From assembly GCA_037200985.1 (NCBI GenBank), contig JBBCGJ010000001.1, positions 2,456,756-2,520,755 on the forward strand: 64,000 bases of DNA. The letters run 5' to 3'. The first letter of the stretch is position 1. The number at the start of each line of letters is the position of its first letter. Shown one piece after another: positions 7,018 to 15,997 of the stretch. The position numbers and the translations under genes are program-made. Source of the DNA: Rhizomicrobium sp. GTDB taxonomy: Bacteria; Pseudomonadota; Alphaproteobacteria; Micropepsales; Micropepsaceae. Below the pieces are notes generated by a model, which was given only the letters and a program-made list of their open reading frames with translations, ran no database searches and was not told where the DNA came from.

Positions 7018-7713
7018 CTAAGCCCGCAGCGCCACTCTCGGCTTGCCGCGTGCCGCCACCGCGTACACCCGCCGTCCGCCCAGCATGTAGGCCGCGAAGG
7101 CGCCTTCGAAGAGCGTCGCGATCGCCGCGTCCCGCACATCGAGTCCGCCGGCATAGGCGCCGAAGGCCGGCATTACGAGACGCGTGCCGTCCGACGCGAA
7201 GCAGCGGCGGCGCAGGCTCTTGCCGCGCAACGTGACGGTGGCGCAGGGATGCAGATGGCCGGCGATCTCGCCCGGCTGCGGCTCGGCCGAGGGCTCATGG
7301 CGGAAGACGAGGCCGCCGATGGCGATCTCTTCGGCGATCGCGCCGCCGAGCCAGGCGGGCGGCTCGGGATCGTGGTTGCCCTCGATCCAGATCCAGTCGC
7401 GGCCGCCGACGAAGGCGGCGAGGAGGGCGCGCTCTTCCGCGTCGAGACGGTCGGCGGCGTCGCGGTCGTGGAAGGAATCGCCCAGCGCGATCACCCGCAG
7501 CGGCGCATAGCGCGCGATCAGCGCCGCCATGCGCTTCAAGGCCGTGCGCGTGTCATAGGGCGGCAGGAACTGGCCGCGCCGCGCGAAGGACGAGCCTTTT
7601 TCGAGATGGATGTCGGAGAAGACCAGCGTGCGCTCCGCCGGCCACCAGGCCGCGCCGGCGCAATCGAGCACCAGGTGCTCGCCGTTCACTTCGGCGTAGA
7701 GTTCGTCGGACAT
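7018..7713 (-). CDS. pdeM: ligase-associated DNA damage response endonuclease PdeM
   Basis: 231-aa calcineurin-like metallophosphoesterase. All metal-binding blocks are visible: FSDIHLEKG (D-x-H), GDSFHD, GNHDPE and a final GHLHP. Proteins of this class occur with an Lhr-type helicase, a ligase and an MBL-fold exonuclease in a DNA-repair cluster. Here the Lhr-type gene lies directly upstream on the same strand, separated by a palindromic repeat; the ligase and exonuclease are not in the window. The start is ambiguous: ATG 7713, or GTG 7722, which has GGAGGG 7 nt upstream inside the repeat. The gene ends only 12 nt from the IS1595 target site, so the insertion just missed it. Confidence 0.87.
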   Translation of the reverse strand: MSDELYAEVNGEHLVLDCAGAAWWPAERTLVFSDIHLEKGSSFARRGQFLPPYDTRTALKRMAALIARYAPLRVIALGDSFHDRDAADRLDAEERALLAAFVGGRDWIWIEGNHDPEPPAWLGGAIAEEIAIGGLVFRHEPSAEPQPGEIAGHLHPCATVTLRGKSLRRRCFASDGTRLVMPAFGAYAGGLDVRDAAIATLFEGAFAAYMLGGRRVYAVAARGKPRVALRA

Positions 7714-7731
7714 GTCTCTCACGTATAACCC

Positions 7732-7876
7732 TCCCGTTCACGGGAGGGTCGAAAAATTCGAAGCGCAGCGAAGAATTTTTCGGGGGAGGCTACGCAGTCC
7801 GTTCTCCATCTGAGAGACTTTCCCCTCCCCGAAATCTGCTTCGCAGATTTCGACCCTCCCGTGAACGGGAGGATAG
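7732..7876. repeat. long palindromic intergenic repeat
   Basis: Two CCCTCCCGTTCACGGGAGG-type hairpins in inverted arrangement enclose AT-richer arms (GAAAAATTCGAAGC... and GAAATCTGCTTCGCAGATTTC). It fills the gap between lhr and pdeM and could form an mRNA stem between the two coding regions. It belongs to the same general class as the repeats at about 10330, 11820 and 13440. Confidence 0.7.
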
Positions 7877-7878
7877 TT

Positions 7879-10485
7879 TCACATTCGCATCGCATCCTCG
7901 ATCAGGCGTTCCTCGGCTTCGTGCAGGATGTCCTCGTGCGCTTCGCCGGCCACCATCTCCTTGGATATCTCCAGGAGCGCCGGCACAGCCAGCGGTGAGA
8001 CGCGTTCGAGGCGCCGCACGATTATTCGATTCCGGATGCGCTTCAGCATATCGGCCAGACGCGCGATGTCGAGCAGGCCGCTGCCGGCATCCTCATATGT
8101 CGCACGCAGCAGGACATGATCGGGCTCGTGCTCGCGCAGCACGTCGTAGATCAGGTCGGAAGAGAAGGTCACCTGCCGGCCCGTCTTCTCGCCGCGCGGA
8201 TGGCGCCGCTCGATCAGGCCAGAGATGATCGCGCAGTTGCGGAAGGTACGCTTGTAGAGGCTCGATTCCGCCAGCCAGGCGTCGAGATCGTCGCCCAGCA
8301 TGTCTTCGCTGAACAGCGCGTCCATGTCGGCGCCCCCCATATCGCGCAAGGCCCAGACGGCAAGTGCGTATTCGTTGGCGACGAAACCCAGCGGGCGCAG
8401 ACGCAGGCGTTCGAGCCGGCGCGTGAGCAGCATGCCGAGCGTTTGATGCGCCAGGCGCCCCTCGAACGGATAGCAGACAAGGTACTCTTTCGAACCGCGC
8501 GGGAAGGTTTCCACGAGAAGCTGGCCGGGCTGCGGCACGACGGAACGGAACTCCTGCATGCGAAGCCACTCGCCGACCGGATCGGGCAGATGCGCCCAGC
8601 TCTCGGGCCGCGACACCATCTCGCGCACGCGTTGCGCGAGGAACGTCGAGAGCGGGAACTTGCCGCCGTTGTAGGAGGGGATCTGCGCCTCGGCTTCCTG
8701 GGTGCGGCTGACATAGGCGCCGTCCTCGCGCATGCCTTCGAAGCGCAGGACATGGCCCGAGAAGATGAAGGTGTCGCCGGAGGTGAGCTGCTCGACGAAA
8801 TATTCCTCGAGCTGGCCGAGCACGCGGCCGCCGGCGCCGGTCGGCTTGCCGCGCGCCTGGAGGCGGATGTCGACCATCGGCTCCTCCACGATGACGCCGG
8901 CATTCATCCGGTAATGCTGGGCGAGACGCGGATGGGAGAGCCGCCACAAGCCTTCCGGCGTTCGGCGGAGCCGGGCATAACGGTCGTAGCGCTTGAGGGC
9001 GTAGCCGCCGGTGGCGACGAAATCGACCACCTTGTCGAAATCCTCGCGGGTCAGATGCGCATAGGGCGAGGCGGAACGGACTTCGGCATAGAGCGCCCCG
9101 GCATCGAACGGTTTCGAACAGGCGATACAGAGCACGTGCTGCGCGAGCACGTCGAGGCCGCCGCGCTTGAGGCGCTCGCCGTCGAGCTCGCCCGCCAGCA
9201 CTGCGTCGCGCGCCGCGTTGCATTCGAGCACTTCGAAACGGTTGGCGGGCACGAGCAGCGCCTGGCTCGGCTCGTCCAGCCGGTGATTGGCGCGGCCGAT
9301 GCGCTGCACCAGCCGCGCGGCGCCTTTCGGTGCGCCGATGCAGATCACCTTGTCCACCGCGCCCCAGTCGATGCCGAGATCCAGCGTCGAGGTGCAGACC
9401 ACGGCGCGCAAGTCGCCGCGCATCATTGCGGCCTCTACCTTGCGGCGCTGCTGCGGCGCGAGGCTGCCGTGATGCAGCGCGATGGCGAGGTTGTCGGCGT
9501 TGATGCGCCACAGTTCCTGGAACGTCCGCTCCGCCTGGCTGCGGGTGTTGACGAAGACGAGCGCGGTCTTCGCCTCCTTGATCGCCGTCATCACGTCGGC
9601 CATGGCGTGGCGCGCCAGATGGCCGGCCCAGGGGACATAGGAATCCGAGGCGCTGATCGAAATCTCAGGCTTCGCGCCTGGCCGGCCCAGCACCAGTGCC
9701 GATCTCGCCTCGCCTTCGGCGGGCTGCGGCATCAGATAGCGCTGCAGAGGCGCGGGGTCCGCGACGGTCGCGGAGAGCCCGACGCGGCGATGGCCCGGCG
9801 CCAGCGTGCGCAGCCGCGCGAGGCCGAGCGCGAGCAGATCGCCGCGCTTGGAATTGTGCATGGCGTGAAGCTCATCGAGCACCACGGCCTTCAGGTCCGC
9901 GAACATCAGGCCGGCGCCGGGATTGGACAGCAGCAGCGCGAGCTGCTCCGGCGTGGTGAGCAGGATGTCGGGCGGACGATGGCGCTGGCGCTGGCGCTTG
10001 GAGACCGAGGTGTCGCCGGTGCGGGTTTCGACCCGGATGGGCAGGCCCATCTCGGCGACCGGCGCTTCGAGATTGCGCGCCACGTCGACGGCGAGGGCCT
10101 TCAGCGGCGAGATATAGAGCGTGTGCAGGCGAGCGGCGCGCCGGGCAGGGAGTTTCGCGAGGTCGATCAGGCTGGGCAGGAAGCCGGCCAGCGTCTTGCC
10201 GCCACCGGTCGGCGCGACCAGCAGCACGGATTCGCCGCGCGACGCGTGCGCGATCAGCGCGGACTGGTGCGGACGGATCGACCAGCCGCGCGACGCGAAC
10301 CAGGCGGAAAAGGTGGCGGGGAGTGCGAGAGCGTTTTCCTCCCCCGCGTTTGCGGGGGAGGGGGACCGCGAAGCGGTGGAGGGGGCCGACTGGGCGGGCC
10401 CCCTCCGGCTCGCTACGCTCGCCACCTCCCCCGCAACAGCGGGGGAGGAAACTAATGTGCCGTCATTTTTGCCTGTCGCCGTCAT
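7879..10485 (-). CDS. ligase-associated DEXH-box DNA helicase (Lhr type)
   Basis: About 868-aa SF2 helicase. Walker A is APTGGGKT, the DEXH box is VVLDELHAMH, motif III is GLSATVAD, and the second RecA domain has LVFVNTRSQAE and the arginine-finger region QRIGRANHR. The long C-terminal Lhr core, with DUF4145-like/winged-helix parts, follows. It pairs with PdeM downstream in the alphaproteobacterial DNA-repair cluster. The N-terminus is odd: from ATG 10485 the first ~50 codons read through a palindromic intergenic repeat before the family-typical LPATFSAWFASRGW. No start codon was found between repeat and domain, so either the repeat is translated or a GTG inside it is used. Confidence 0.88.
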   Translation of the reverse strand: MTATGKNDGTLVSSPAVAGEVASVASRRGPAQSAPSTASRSPSPANAGEENALALPATFSAWFASRGWSIRPHQSALIAHASRGESVLLVAPTGGGKTLAGFLPSLIDLAKLPARRAARLHTLYISPLKALAVDVARNLEAPVAEMGLPIRVETRTGDTSVSKRQRQRHRPPDILLTTPEQLALLLSNPGAGLMFADLKAVVLDELHAMHNSKRGDLLALGLARLRTLAPGHRRVGLSATVADPAPLQRYLMPQPAEGEARSALVLGRPGAKPEISISASDSYVPWAGHLARHAMADVMTAIKEAKTALVFVNTRSQAERTFQELWRINADNLAIALHHGSLAPQQRRKVEAAMMRGDLRAVVCTSTLDLGIDWGAVDKVICIGAPKGAARLVQRIGRANHRLDEPSQALLVPANRFEVLECNAARDAVLAGELDGERLKRGGLDVLAQHVLCIACSKPFDAGALYAEVRSASPYAHLTREDFDKVVDFVATGGYALKRYDRYARLRRTPEGLWRLSHPRLAQHYRMNAGVIVEEPMVDIRLQARGKPTGAGGRVLGQLEEYFVEQLTSGDTFIFSGHVLRFEGMREDGAYVSRTQEAEAQIPSYNGGKFPLSTFLAQRVREMVSRPESWAHLPDPVGEWLRMQEFRSVVPQPGQLLVETFPRGSKEYLVCYPFEGRLAHQTLGMLLTRRLERLRLRPLGFVANEYALAVWALRDMGGADMDALFSEDMLGDDLDAWLAESSLYKRTFRNCAIISGLIERRHPRGEKTGRQVTFSSDLIYDVLREHEPDHVLLRATYEDAGSGLLDIARLADMLKRIRNRIIVRRLERVSPLAVPALLEISKEMVAGEAHEDILHEAEERLIEDAMRM
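10328..10455. repeat. palindromic repeat inside the 5' end of the Lhr-type gene
   Basis: TTTCCTCCCCCGC...GCGGGGGAGGAAA outer arms enclose an inner inverted pair (GGAGGGGGCC / GGCCCCCTCC). It resembles the elements at 11815-11945 and 13440-13612. It falls in the coding frame and adds about 40 low-complexity residues to the helicase N-terminus. Confidence 0.7.
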
Positions 10486-10525
10486 CGCTCCTACTGTGCC
10501 CCAAAGAGCCGCGGAGGAACAGATC

Positions 10526-11422
10526 ATGTACAACTTGATGCTCAAGGATGGCATTCTCAAGGGCAAGCGCATCCTGGTGACGGGCGGCGGTACGGGCCTC
10601 GGCGAGGTCATGACCGAGGCCTATGCCCAGCTCGGCGCCACGGTCTACATCTGCGGCCGGCGCAAGCCCGTCCTCGACGAGACGGCCAAGAAGATTTCCG
10701 ACGACACCGGTTCCACGGTCAAAGGCATCGCCTGCGACATCCGTGTGGCCGAAGCGGTCGACGACATGATCGCGCAGATCTGGGCCGATGGCGGGGCACT
10801 CACCGGTCTGGTCAACAATGCGGCGGGCAATTTCATCTCGCGGACCAAGGACCTCAGCCCGCGCGGCTTCAACGCCATCGCCGACATCGTGTTCCGCGGC
10901 TCGTTCTACGTCACCCTGGCCTGCGGCAAGCGCTGGATCGAAGAGGAAAAGAAGGCGAGCGTGATCTCCATCCTCACGACCTGGATCTGGAACGGCGGGC
11001 CATTCACCGTGCCGAGCGCGATGAGCAAGGCCGGCCTCAACATCATGACCAAATCGCTGGCGCAGGAATGGGGGCCGAACGGCATCCGCCTCAACGCCAT
11101 CGCGCCGGGTCCCTTCCCGACCAAGGGCGCGTGGGAGCGGCTGAACCCGGCGGCGAGCGGCAACACCGAAGCCTCGGCGCGGCAGACCGCCGGCATGGCG
11201 CGCAACGGCGAGATGGTGGAACTGGCGAACCTCGCCTCGTTCCTGATGGCGGACGGCTGCGAATATCTCACGGGCCAGACGCTGGCGATCGACGGTGCGC
11301 TGCACCTGGCGAGCGGCGGGAACTTCGCGCGGCTGGCGGCGCTGGGCGACGCGGAATGGGAGGCGATCCGCGGCCAGATCCGCTCGGCCAACGACAAGGA
11401 CAAGGCGCAACGCAGCGTCTAG
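10526..11422 (+). CDS. SDR family oxidoreductase, 2,4-dienoyl-CoA reductase type
   Basis: 298-aa Rossmann-fold enzyme, NAD(P)-binding through VTGGGTGLG near residue 19 and the NNAAG motif near residue 93. The usual active-site Tyr of YxxxK is absent: the position reads PSAMSKAG, with the Lys kept. Members of the dienoyl-CoA reductase branch also lack the canonical Tyr there, which supports that assignment over a generic SDR. The C-terminal LTGQTLAIDGALHLASGG is typical. ATG 10526 has GGAGGA 8 nt upstream. It is divergent from the Lhr-type gene. A role in unsaturated fatty acyl-CoA oxidation is inferred. Confidence 0.85.
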   Translation: MYNLMLKDGILKGKRILVTGGGTGLGEVMTEAYAQLGATVYICGRRKPVLDETAKKISDDTGSTVKGIACDIRVAEAVDDMIAQIWADGGALTGLVNNAAGNFISRTKDLSPRGFNAIADIVFRGSFYVTLACGKRWIEEEKKASVISILTTWIWNGGPFTVPSAMSKAGLNIMTKSLAQEWGPNGIRLNAIAPGPFPTKGAWERLNPAASGNTEASARQTAGMARNGEMVELANLASFLMADGCEYLTGQTLAIDGALHLASGGNFARLAALGDAEWEAIRGQIRSANDKDKAQRSV

Positions 11423-11467
11423 CGAAGCGTTCCGGTTTCCATCCGTATACGGACCGATTCTTCGCTG

Positions 11468-11496
11468 TTGACACGCAATCGTCACGGGCGGAGGAT
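11468..11496 (+). promoter_or_regulatory. possible promoter for the intergenic transcript
   Basis: TTGACA at 11468-11473 and GAGGAT at 11491-11496, spaced by 17 bases. The -35 is perfect and the -10 weak. Confidence 0.35.
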
Positions 11497-11499
11497 TTC

Positions 11500-11802
11500 G
11501 CGTGGCCTCCGAGACGGGCGTCACCGCGCGCAAGGGCGCAGAGATTGCGGTCAGGACCGGCAATCCAGCGGAACCCGCCGAGAGAGACCGTGGAACCGCT
11601 GCCAAAGGGAGATTCCGCATGGAAGAAACTCCACCGGGCATAGAACCGGGGCTCCGCCCAGCGCGGAGCCACGACCGGCCGAGGCGAAACGCCGGTCGCC
11701 GCCCAAAATCGACGTGGACGTCGCGAGCTTAGGCTCGCCTGCAAAGGCCGCTTTTGCGGCAATGGGAAAGCTCCGGACACGCTCCGGAGCTTTTCGTTTT
11801 TC
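11500..11802 (+). ncRNA. candidate structured transcript (unassigned)
   Basis: No confident gene fills this interval. It holds GGCTCCGC/GCGGAGCC (11650-11657 with 11663-11670), GACCGGC/GCCGGTC (11673-11679 with 11691-11697), and then a strong intrinsic terminator at 11768-11802. A 37-codon ORF starts at ATG 11619 behind GGAG, but its Pro/Arg-rich product is not recognisable. The signals fit either a small RNA or a short leader mRNA. It matches none of tmRNA, SRP RNA, RNase P RNA or a riboswitch that I can recognise by eye. Confidence 0.35.
11768..11802 (+). terminator. intrinsic terminator
   Basis: Perfect 10-bp stem AAGCTCCGGA (11768-11777) with TCCGGAGCTT (11783-11792), a 5-nt loop, then CGTTTTTCC. 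Confidence 0.9.
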
Positions 11803-11814
11803 CTCTACCGCGGT

Positions 11815-11945
11815 TGCGGGAAGGTGCCGAACGGAGTGAGGCGGAAGGGGGGCAGCGCCGAAACGATCGGCCCAGTCCGGCCCCCTCCGTCACGGCTACG
11901 CTACGCTTCGCCATGCCGCCTCCCCCGCAACAGCGGGGGCGGAAA
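11815..11945. repeat. palindromic intergenic repeat
   Basis: Right arm CCTCCCCCGCAACAGCGGGG is nearly identical to the right arm at 10430-10452, with the shared interior motif GCTACGCT. It ends exactly at the 3' end of the CoA-transferase gene. Confidence 0.65.
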
Positions 11946-13064
11946 TTAGGTGCGCCATGCCACACGCTTGCCCGGTTCATACGCCGGCAGATCAAATTTC
12001 GGTTCGGCCGGGTCGTTCTTGAACTTGATCGCCGGGCCGATATGCGGATTGCCGGCCGCGTCGCGCAGCAGCAGGCCGCGCGCCGCCGCGTTCGCGTCGC
12101 CGAACGCGTCCTTCAGCGTGCGCACCGGCGCCCAGCAAAGATCGATCGGTTCCAGGAACGCTTCCCATTCGGCGCGCGTCTTCGTCGCGAAGAGCGCGGT
12201 GAAGAAATCGGTCAGCGGCTTCTGCGACGGCCCGGGCTCGCCCTTCGCGATATCGAGGAAATCGAGACGGCCGAGCGCCCGCAGCAGGTTCTCGCAGAAT
12301 TTCGGCTCCGAGCCCGCGAGCACGATGAAGCCGCCGTCCTTCGTCTCGTAAATCCGGTTCATCGCCTGGCCGCCGTAATTGCGCATGGCGAGCGGCTGCG
12401 GCGCCCTGCCCTCGCCAAGCACCGTGCCGGTGATGTTCGGCGTCCAGGCGAGCAGCGCGTCGTACATCGCGATGTCGATATGGTCGCCCAGGCCCGTCTT
12501 CTCGCGCGCCAGGAGCGCCATCAGGATTGCCGACAGCGCGGTCAGCGACGAGGCCATGTCGGCCGCGACCAGGTTCGGCATGTTGGGCTTGCCGTCCGAA
12601 AATCCGCGCGACAGTTCCAGCGTGCCCGCCAGCGCCTGGACGCCGAGATCGTGCGACGGCTTCTGCGCCCAAGGCCCCGCCTGCCCGAAGGCGCTGATCG
12701 AGCAATAGACGATGCGCGGATTGCGCGCCGCGACCGCGCCGTAGCCGATGCCGAGCCGCTGCACGACGCCGGGGCGGAACGCCTCGACGATCACATCGGC
12801 ATCGGCGGCCAGATCGAGGAACGCCGCGCGGTCGGACGCGTCCTTGAGGTCGAGCGCCAGCGCGCGTTTGCCGCGCGCGATGTTGCGGAACCACGCCGCC
12901 ATGCCGTCGGGCGCCCGCGTGCCCATCGCCCGCACCGGCTCGCCGACGCCGTTCTTCGGCTCGACCATGATCACGTCGGCGCCGTGATCGGCCATGGTCA
13001 TGGTCAGGTGCGGCCCGGGAAGATATTGGGACAGATCCAGGACGCGCACGCCGCCAAGCTTCAT
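11946..13064 (-). CDS. CaiB/BaiF CoA-transferase family protein (probable glutarate CoA-transferase)
   Basis: 372-aa class III CoA-transferase. The N-terminal VRVLDLSQYLPGPH and the catalytic-Asp region NLVAADMASSLTALSA, near residue 170, are conserved, as is the internal AMRNYGGQAMNRIYETKDG loop. Length is normal for the compact members. Downstream on the minus strand's flank lies gcdH, in the same orientation, with only the small EncFtn gene between. CaiB plus glutaryl-CoA dehydrogenase is a recurring proteobacterial pairing in which the transferase activates glutarate. That substrate is inferred from the pairing; the active site alone does not show it. Confidence 0.83.
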   Translation of the reverse strand: MKLGGVRVLDLSQYLPGPHLTMTMADHGADVIMVEPKNGVGEPVRAMGTRAPDGMAAWFRNIARGKRALALDLKDASDRAAFLDLAADADVIVEAFRPGVVQRLGIGYGAVAARNPRIVYCSISAFGQAGPWAQKPSHDLGVQALAGTLELSRGFSDGKPNMPNLVAADMASSLTALSAILMALLAREKTGLGDHIDIAMYDALLAWTPNITGTVLGEGRAPQPLAMRNYGGQAMNRIYETKDGGFIVLAGSEPKFCENLLRALGRLDFLDIAKGEPGPSQKPLTDFFTALFATKTRAEWEAFLEPIDLCWAPVRTLKDAFGDANAAARGLLLRDAAGNPHIGPAIKFKNDPAEPKFDLPAYEPGKRVAWRT

Positions 13065-13126
13065 TGCCGTATCCGTTCGAAAAGTGCTTCTATCGGCGCC
13101 CGCCGCCCACTCCCCGAGGATATCCC

Positions 13127-13435
13127 ATGTCCAGCGAAAATCTTCACGCCCCCCGCGAACGCCTGTCCAAGGAGACGCTCGCGATGCATCAGGCCATCGT
13201 TTCGCTGATGGAGGAGCTCGAGGCCGCGGACTGGTATCGCCAGCGGGCCGACGATTGCGACGCGCCCTCGCTCAAGGAGATCCTGCTGCACAACATGCGC
13301 GAGGAGATCGAGCATGCCGCGATGATCATCGAATGGCTCAGGCGCAACAATCCGCATTTCGCCAAGGAGCTGAAGGAATATCTCTTCACCGAGAAGGACA
13401 TCATCGAGGTCGAGCACGAGGCGGAGAAGCCGTAG
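13127..13435 (+). CDS. encapsulated ferritin-like protein (EncFtn family), orphan
   Basis: 102-aa four-helix half-ferritin. Residues typical of EncFtn are present: IVSLMEELEAADWY in helix 1 carries the first Glu ligand and Trp/Tyr, and REEIEHAAMIIEWLRR in helix 2 carries the E..EH pair; then YLFTEKDI. Such proteins form decamers with a di-iron ferroxidase site between subunits and are normally loaded into encapsulin shells. Here the protein stops at HEAEKP, without the usual C-terminal encapsulin-targeting extension, and no encapsulin gene is next to it. GAGGA precedes ATG 13127. It lies divergently to caiB, 62 nt away. Confidence 0.85.
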   Translation: MSSENLHAPRERLSKETLAMHQAIVSLMEELEAADWYRQRADDCDAPSLKEILLHNMREEIEHAAMIIEWLRRNNPHFAKELKEYLFTEKDIIEVEHEAEKP

Positions 13436-13436
13436 G

Positions 13437-13612
13437 GCTTTCCTCCCCGCTGTTGCGGGGCTTTGTAGCGACAGCGAACCCGGCAGGGTGGCATGCCGCA
13501 GCGAAGCGGAGGCATGACGGAGGGGGACCGCCCCGCGCCGCCGTTCAAACACTTCCCCCTCCGCCGCGCTCGCTTCGCGCGTGCGGCACCTCCCCCGCTT
13601 TGCGGGGGAGAA
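13437..13612. repeat. palindromic intergenic repeat
   Basis: TTTCCTCCCCGCTGTTGCGGGG at the left and CCTCCCCCGCTTTGCGGGGG at the right enclose an inverted interior (GGAGGGGGACCG / TTCCCCCTCCG). It fills the gap between the EncFtn and gcdH 3' ends. Confidence 0.65.
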
Positions 13613-13616
13613 AAAT

Positions 13617-14834
<1,218 letters not shown>

Positions 14835-14887
14835 GCGAAGGCGCTCCGTCGTTGCGGGCGCCTTCTACTCCGGCATGCGCGTGCCTG

Positions 14888-15910
14888 TCACGAGGCCGGG
14901 TGCGGGGCGTTGGCCGGCGCCGGCGAAGGCGATCCGGCCGTGATGTAGATCTTCTTTTCGGCGTAGGCGATGTAGACGTGCAGGTGGCGCAGGATATCCA
15001 TGCCGATCCGCAGGGCCTGATCGGTCTCGTCGATCCGCTTGTCGGAGAGGCGCGTCCCGAGCGGCGGCGCCCCGGCCTTGGCGCGCATGTTGCGCGTAAC
15101 GTCGGGGACGATGAGCAGGCCGGGATTGGCGATGACGACGCCGCCGATGTCCAGCGTCTTGAAGACATGCCGGTACTGCGGCGGGTTGCCCGCGGCGGGC
15201 GTGGCGGCGTCGCCGACCTCGACGCTGAAATCGCGCGACGCGACCCCGCGTGTCAGGGTGGTGGCGCGGGCGCCGGTATCCAGGTCGGCGACGACCGCCT
15301 TGCCGTCCAACTGGACCGGGAATTGGATATGTCCGGTCGGCATTTTCTCGAACGGCACGATCGCGACCGCATCGGCGTTCCAATAGACGACCTTGCCTTC
15401 GCAATGGTCCTGCGACAGCAGGTTGAGCTTGCGGGCGCCGAAATCCATCTCGACATCGTAATTGCCGAGGACGTCCGGCGCGATCAGGCCCGCGACGGTT
15501 GCGTCGTCGGCCGGCAGGTCGTCGTCCGACGTGACGCGGAATTCCATGTTCCGGGCGACGAGATTGCCGAGCTTCATCGATGCGTGCACGAGCACGGTCG
15601 GCGCATCGTGCACGATATTGGCGGCCTCGTACGTCCTCCACCTGACGCTATGCGCGTCCGCCCCATGGCCCGGCTTCAGGCCGAGCGCGTCGGCAACCGA
15701 GGGGAGCATTTCGGTCAGGGTGCCGCCGGTATCGACCAGCATCGTCTTGCGCGTATCGCCGAAGGTCACGGGAACGAAGGGCCGGATGTCCGCCGTCGGC
15801 GCCAGATCGACGGACGCGACGATCGAGAGCGGCTTGCAGTCGGCAAAGGCCGGACCGGCCAGCAGGCAGGATGCGGCGAGCAAGGCGGCGCTGGTAAGCT
15901 TCGACGACAT
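14888..15910 (-). CDS. secreted retropepsin-like aspartyl protease family protein, copy A
   Basis: 340-aa exported protein with a Sec signal (ALLAASCLLAGPAFADC). It has two aspartyl-protease half-domains: the first D-T-G is LVDTGGT near residue 60 and the second ADLDTGA near residue 207. A Cys pair is predicted between the mature N-terminus and QDHCEGKVVY. The tail is Pro/Ala-rich. The upstream gene at 15998 is a close paralogue sharing the same architecture. Substrate and true protease activity are unknown; many single-gene bacterial members are uncharacterised. ATG 15910 was chosen because it opens the signal peptide. Confidence 0.78.
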   Translation of the reverse strand: MSSKLTSAALLAASCLLAGPAFADCKPLSIVASVDLAPTADIRPFVPVTFGDTRKTMLVDTGGTLTEMLPSVADALGLKPGHGADAHSVRWRTYEAANIVHDAPTVLVHASMKLGNLVARNMEFRVTSDDDLPADDATVAGLIAPDVLGNYDVEMDFGARKLNLLSQDHCEGKVVYWNADAVAIVPFEKMPTGHIQFPVQLDGKAVVADLDTGARATTLTRGVASRDFSVEVGDAATPAAGNPPQYRHVFKTLDIGGVVIANPGLLIVPDVTRNMRAKAGAPPLGTRLSDKRIDETDQALRIGMDILRHLHVYIAYAEKKIYITAGSPSPAPANAPHPAS

Positions 15911-15997
15911 GTTCCCCCCGGTCGGTGTATCTCGAAATGTCGGGCTGCAACTTATCATATTGGCGCCGGTCCCGGAATGGGGACCTGCACCCGTCGG

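Noticed and set aside
8116-10455. 779-codon plus-strand open frame opposite the Lhr-type helicase gene
   Set aside because: It is an antisense shadow of a high-GC coding gene: composition is Arg/Glu/Ala/His-rich, no domain is visible and the opposing strand has clear helicase motifs.
11500-11802. tmRNA, SRP RNA or RNase P RNA in the structured gap
   Set aside because: None of the signature sequences of those RNAs could be found; listed only as an unassigned candidate.
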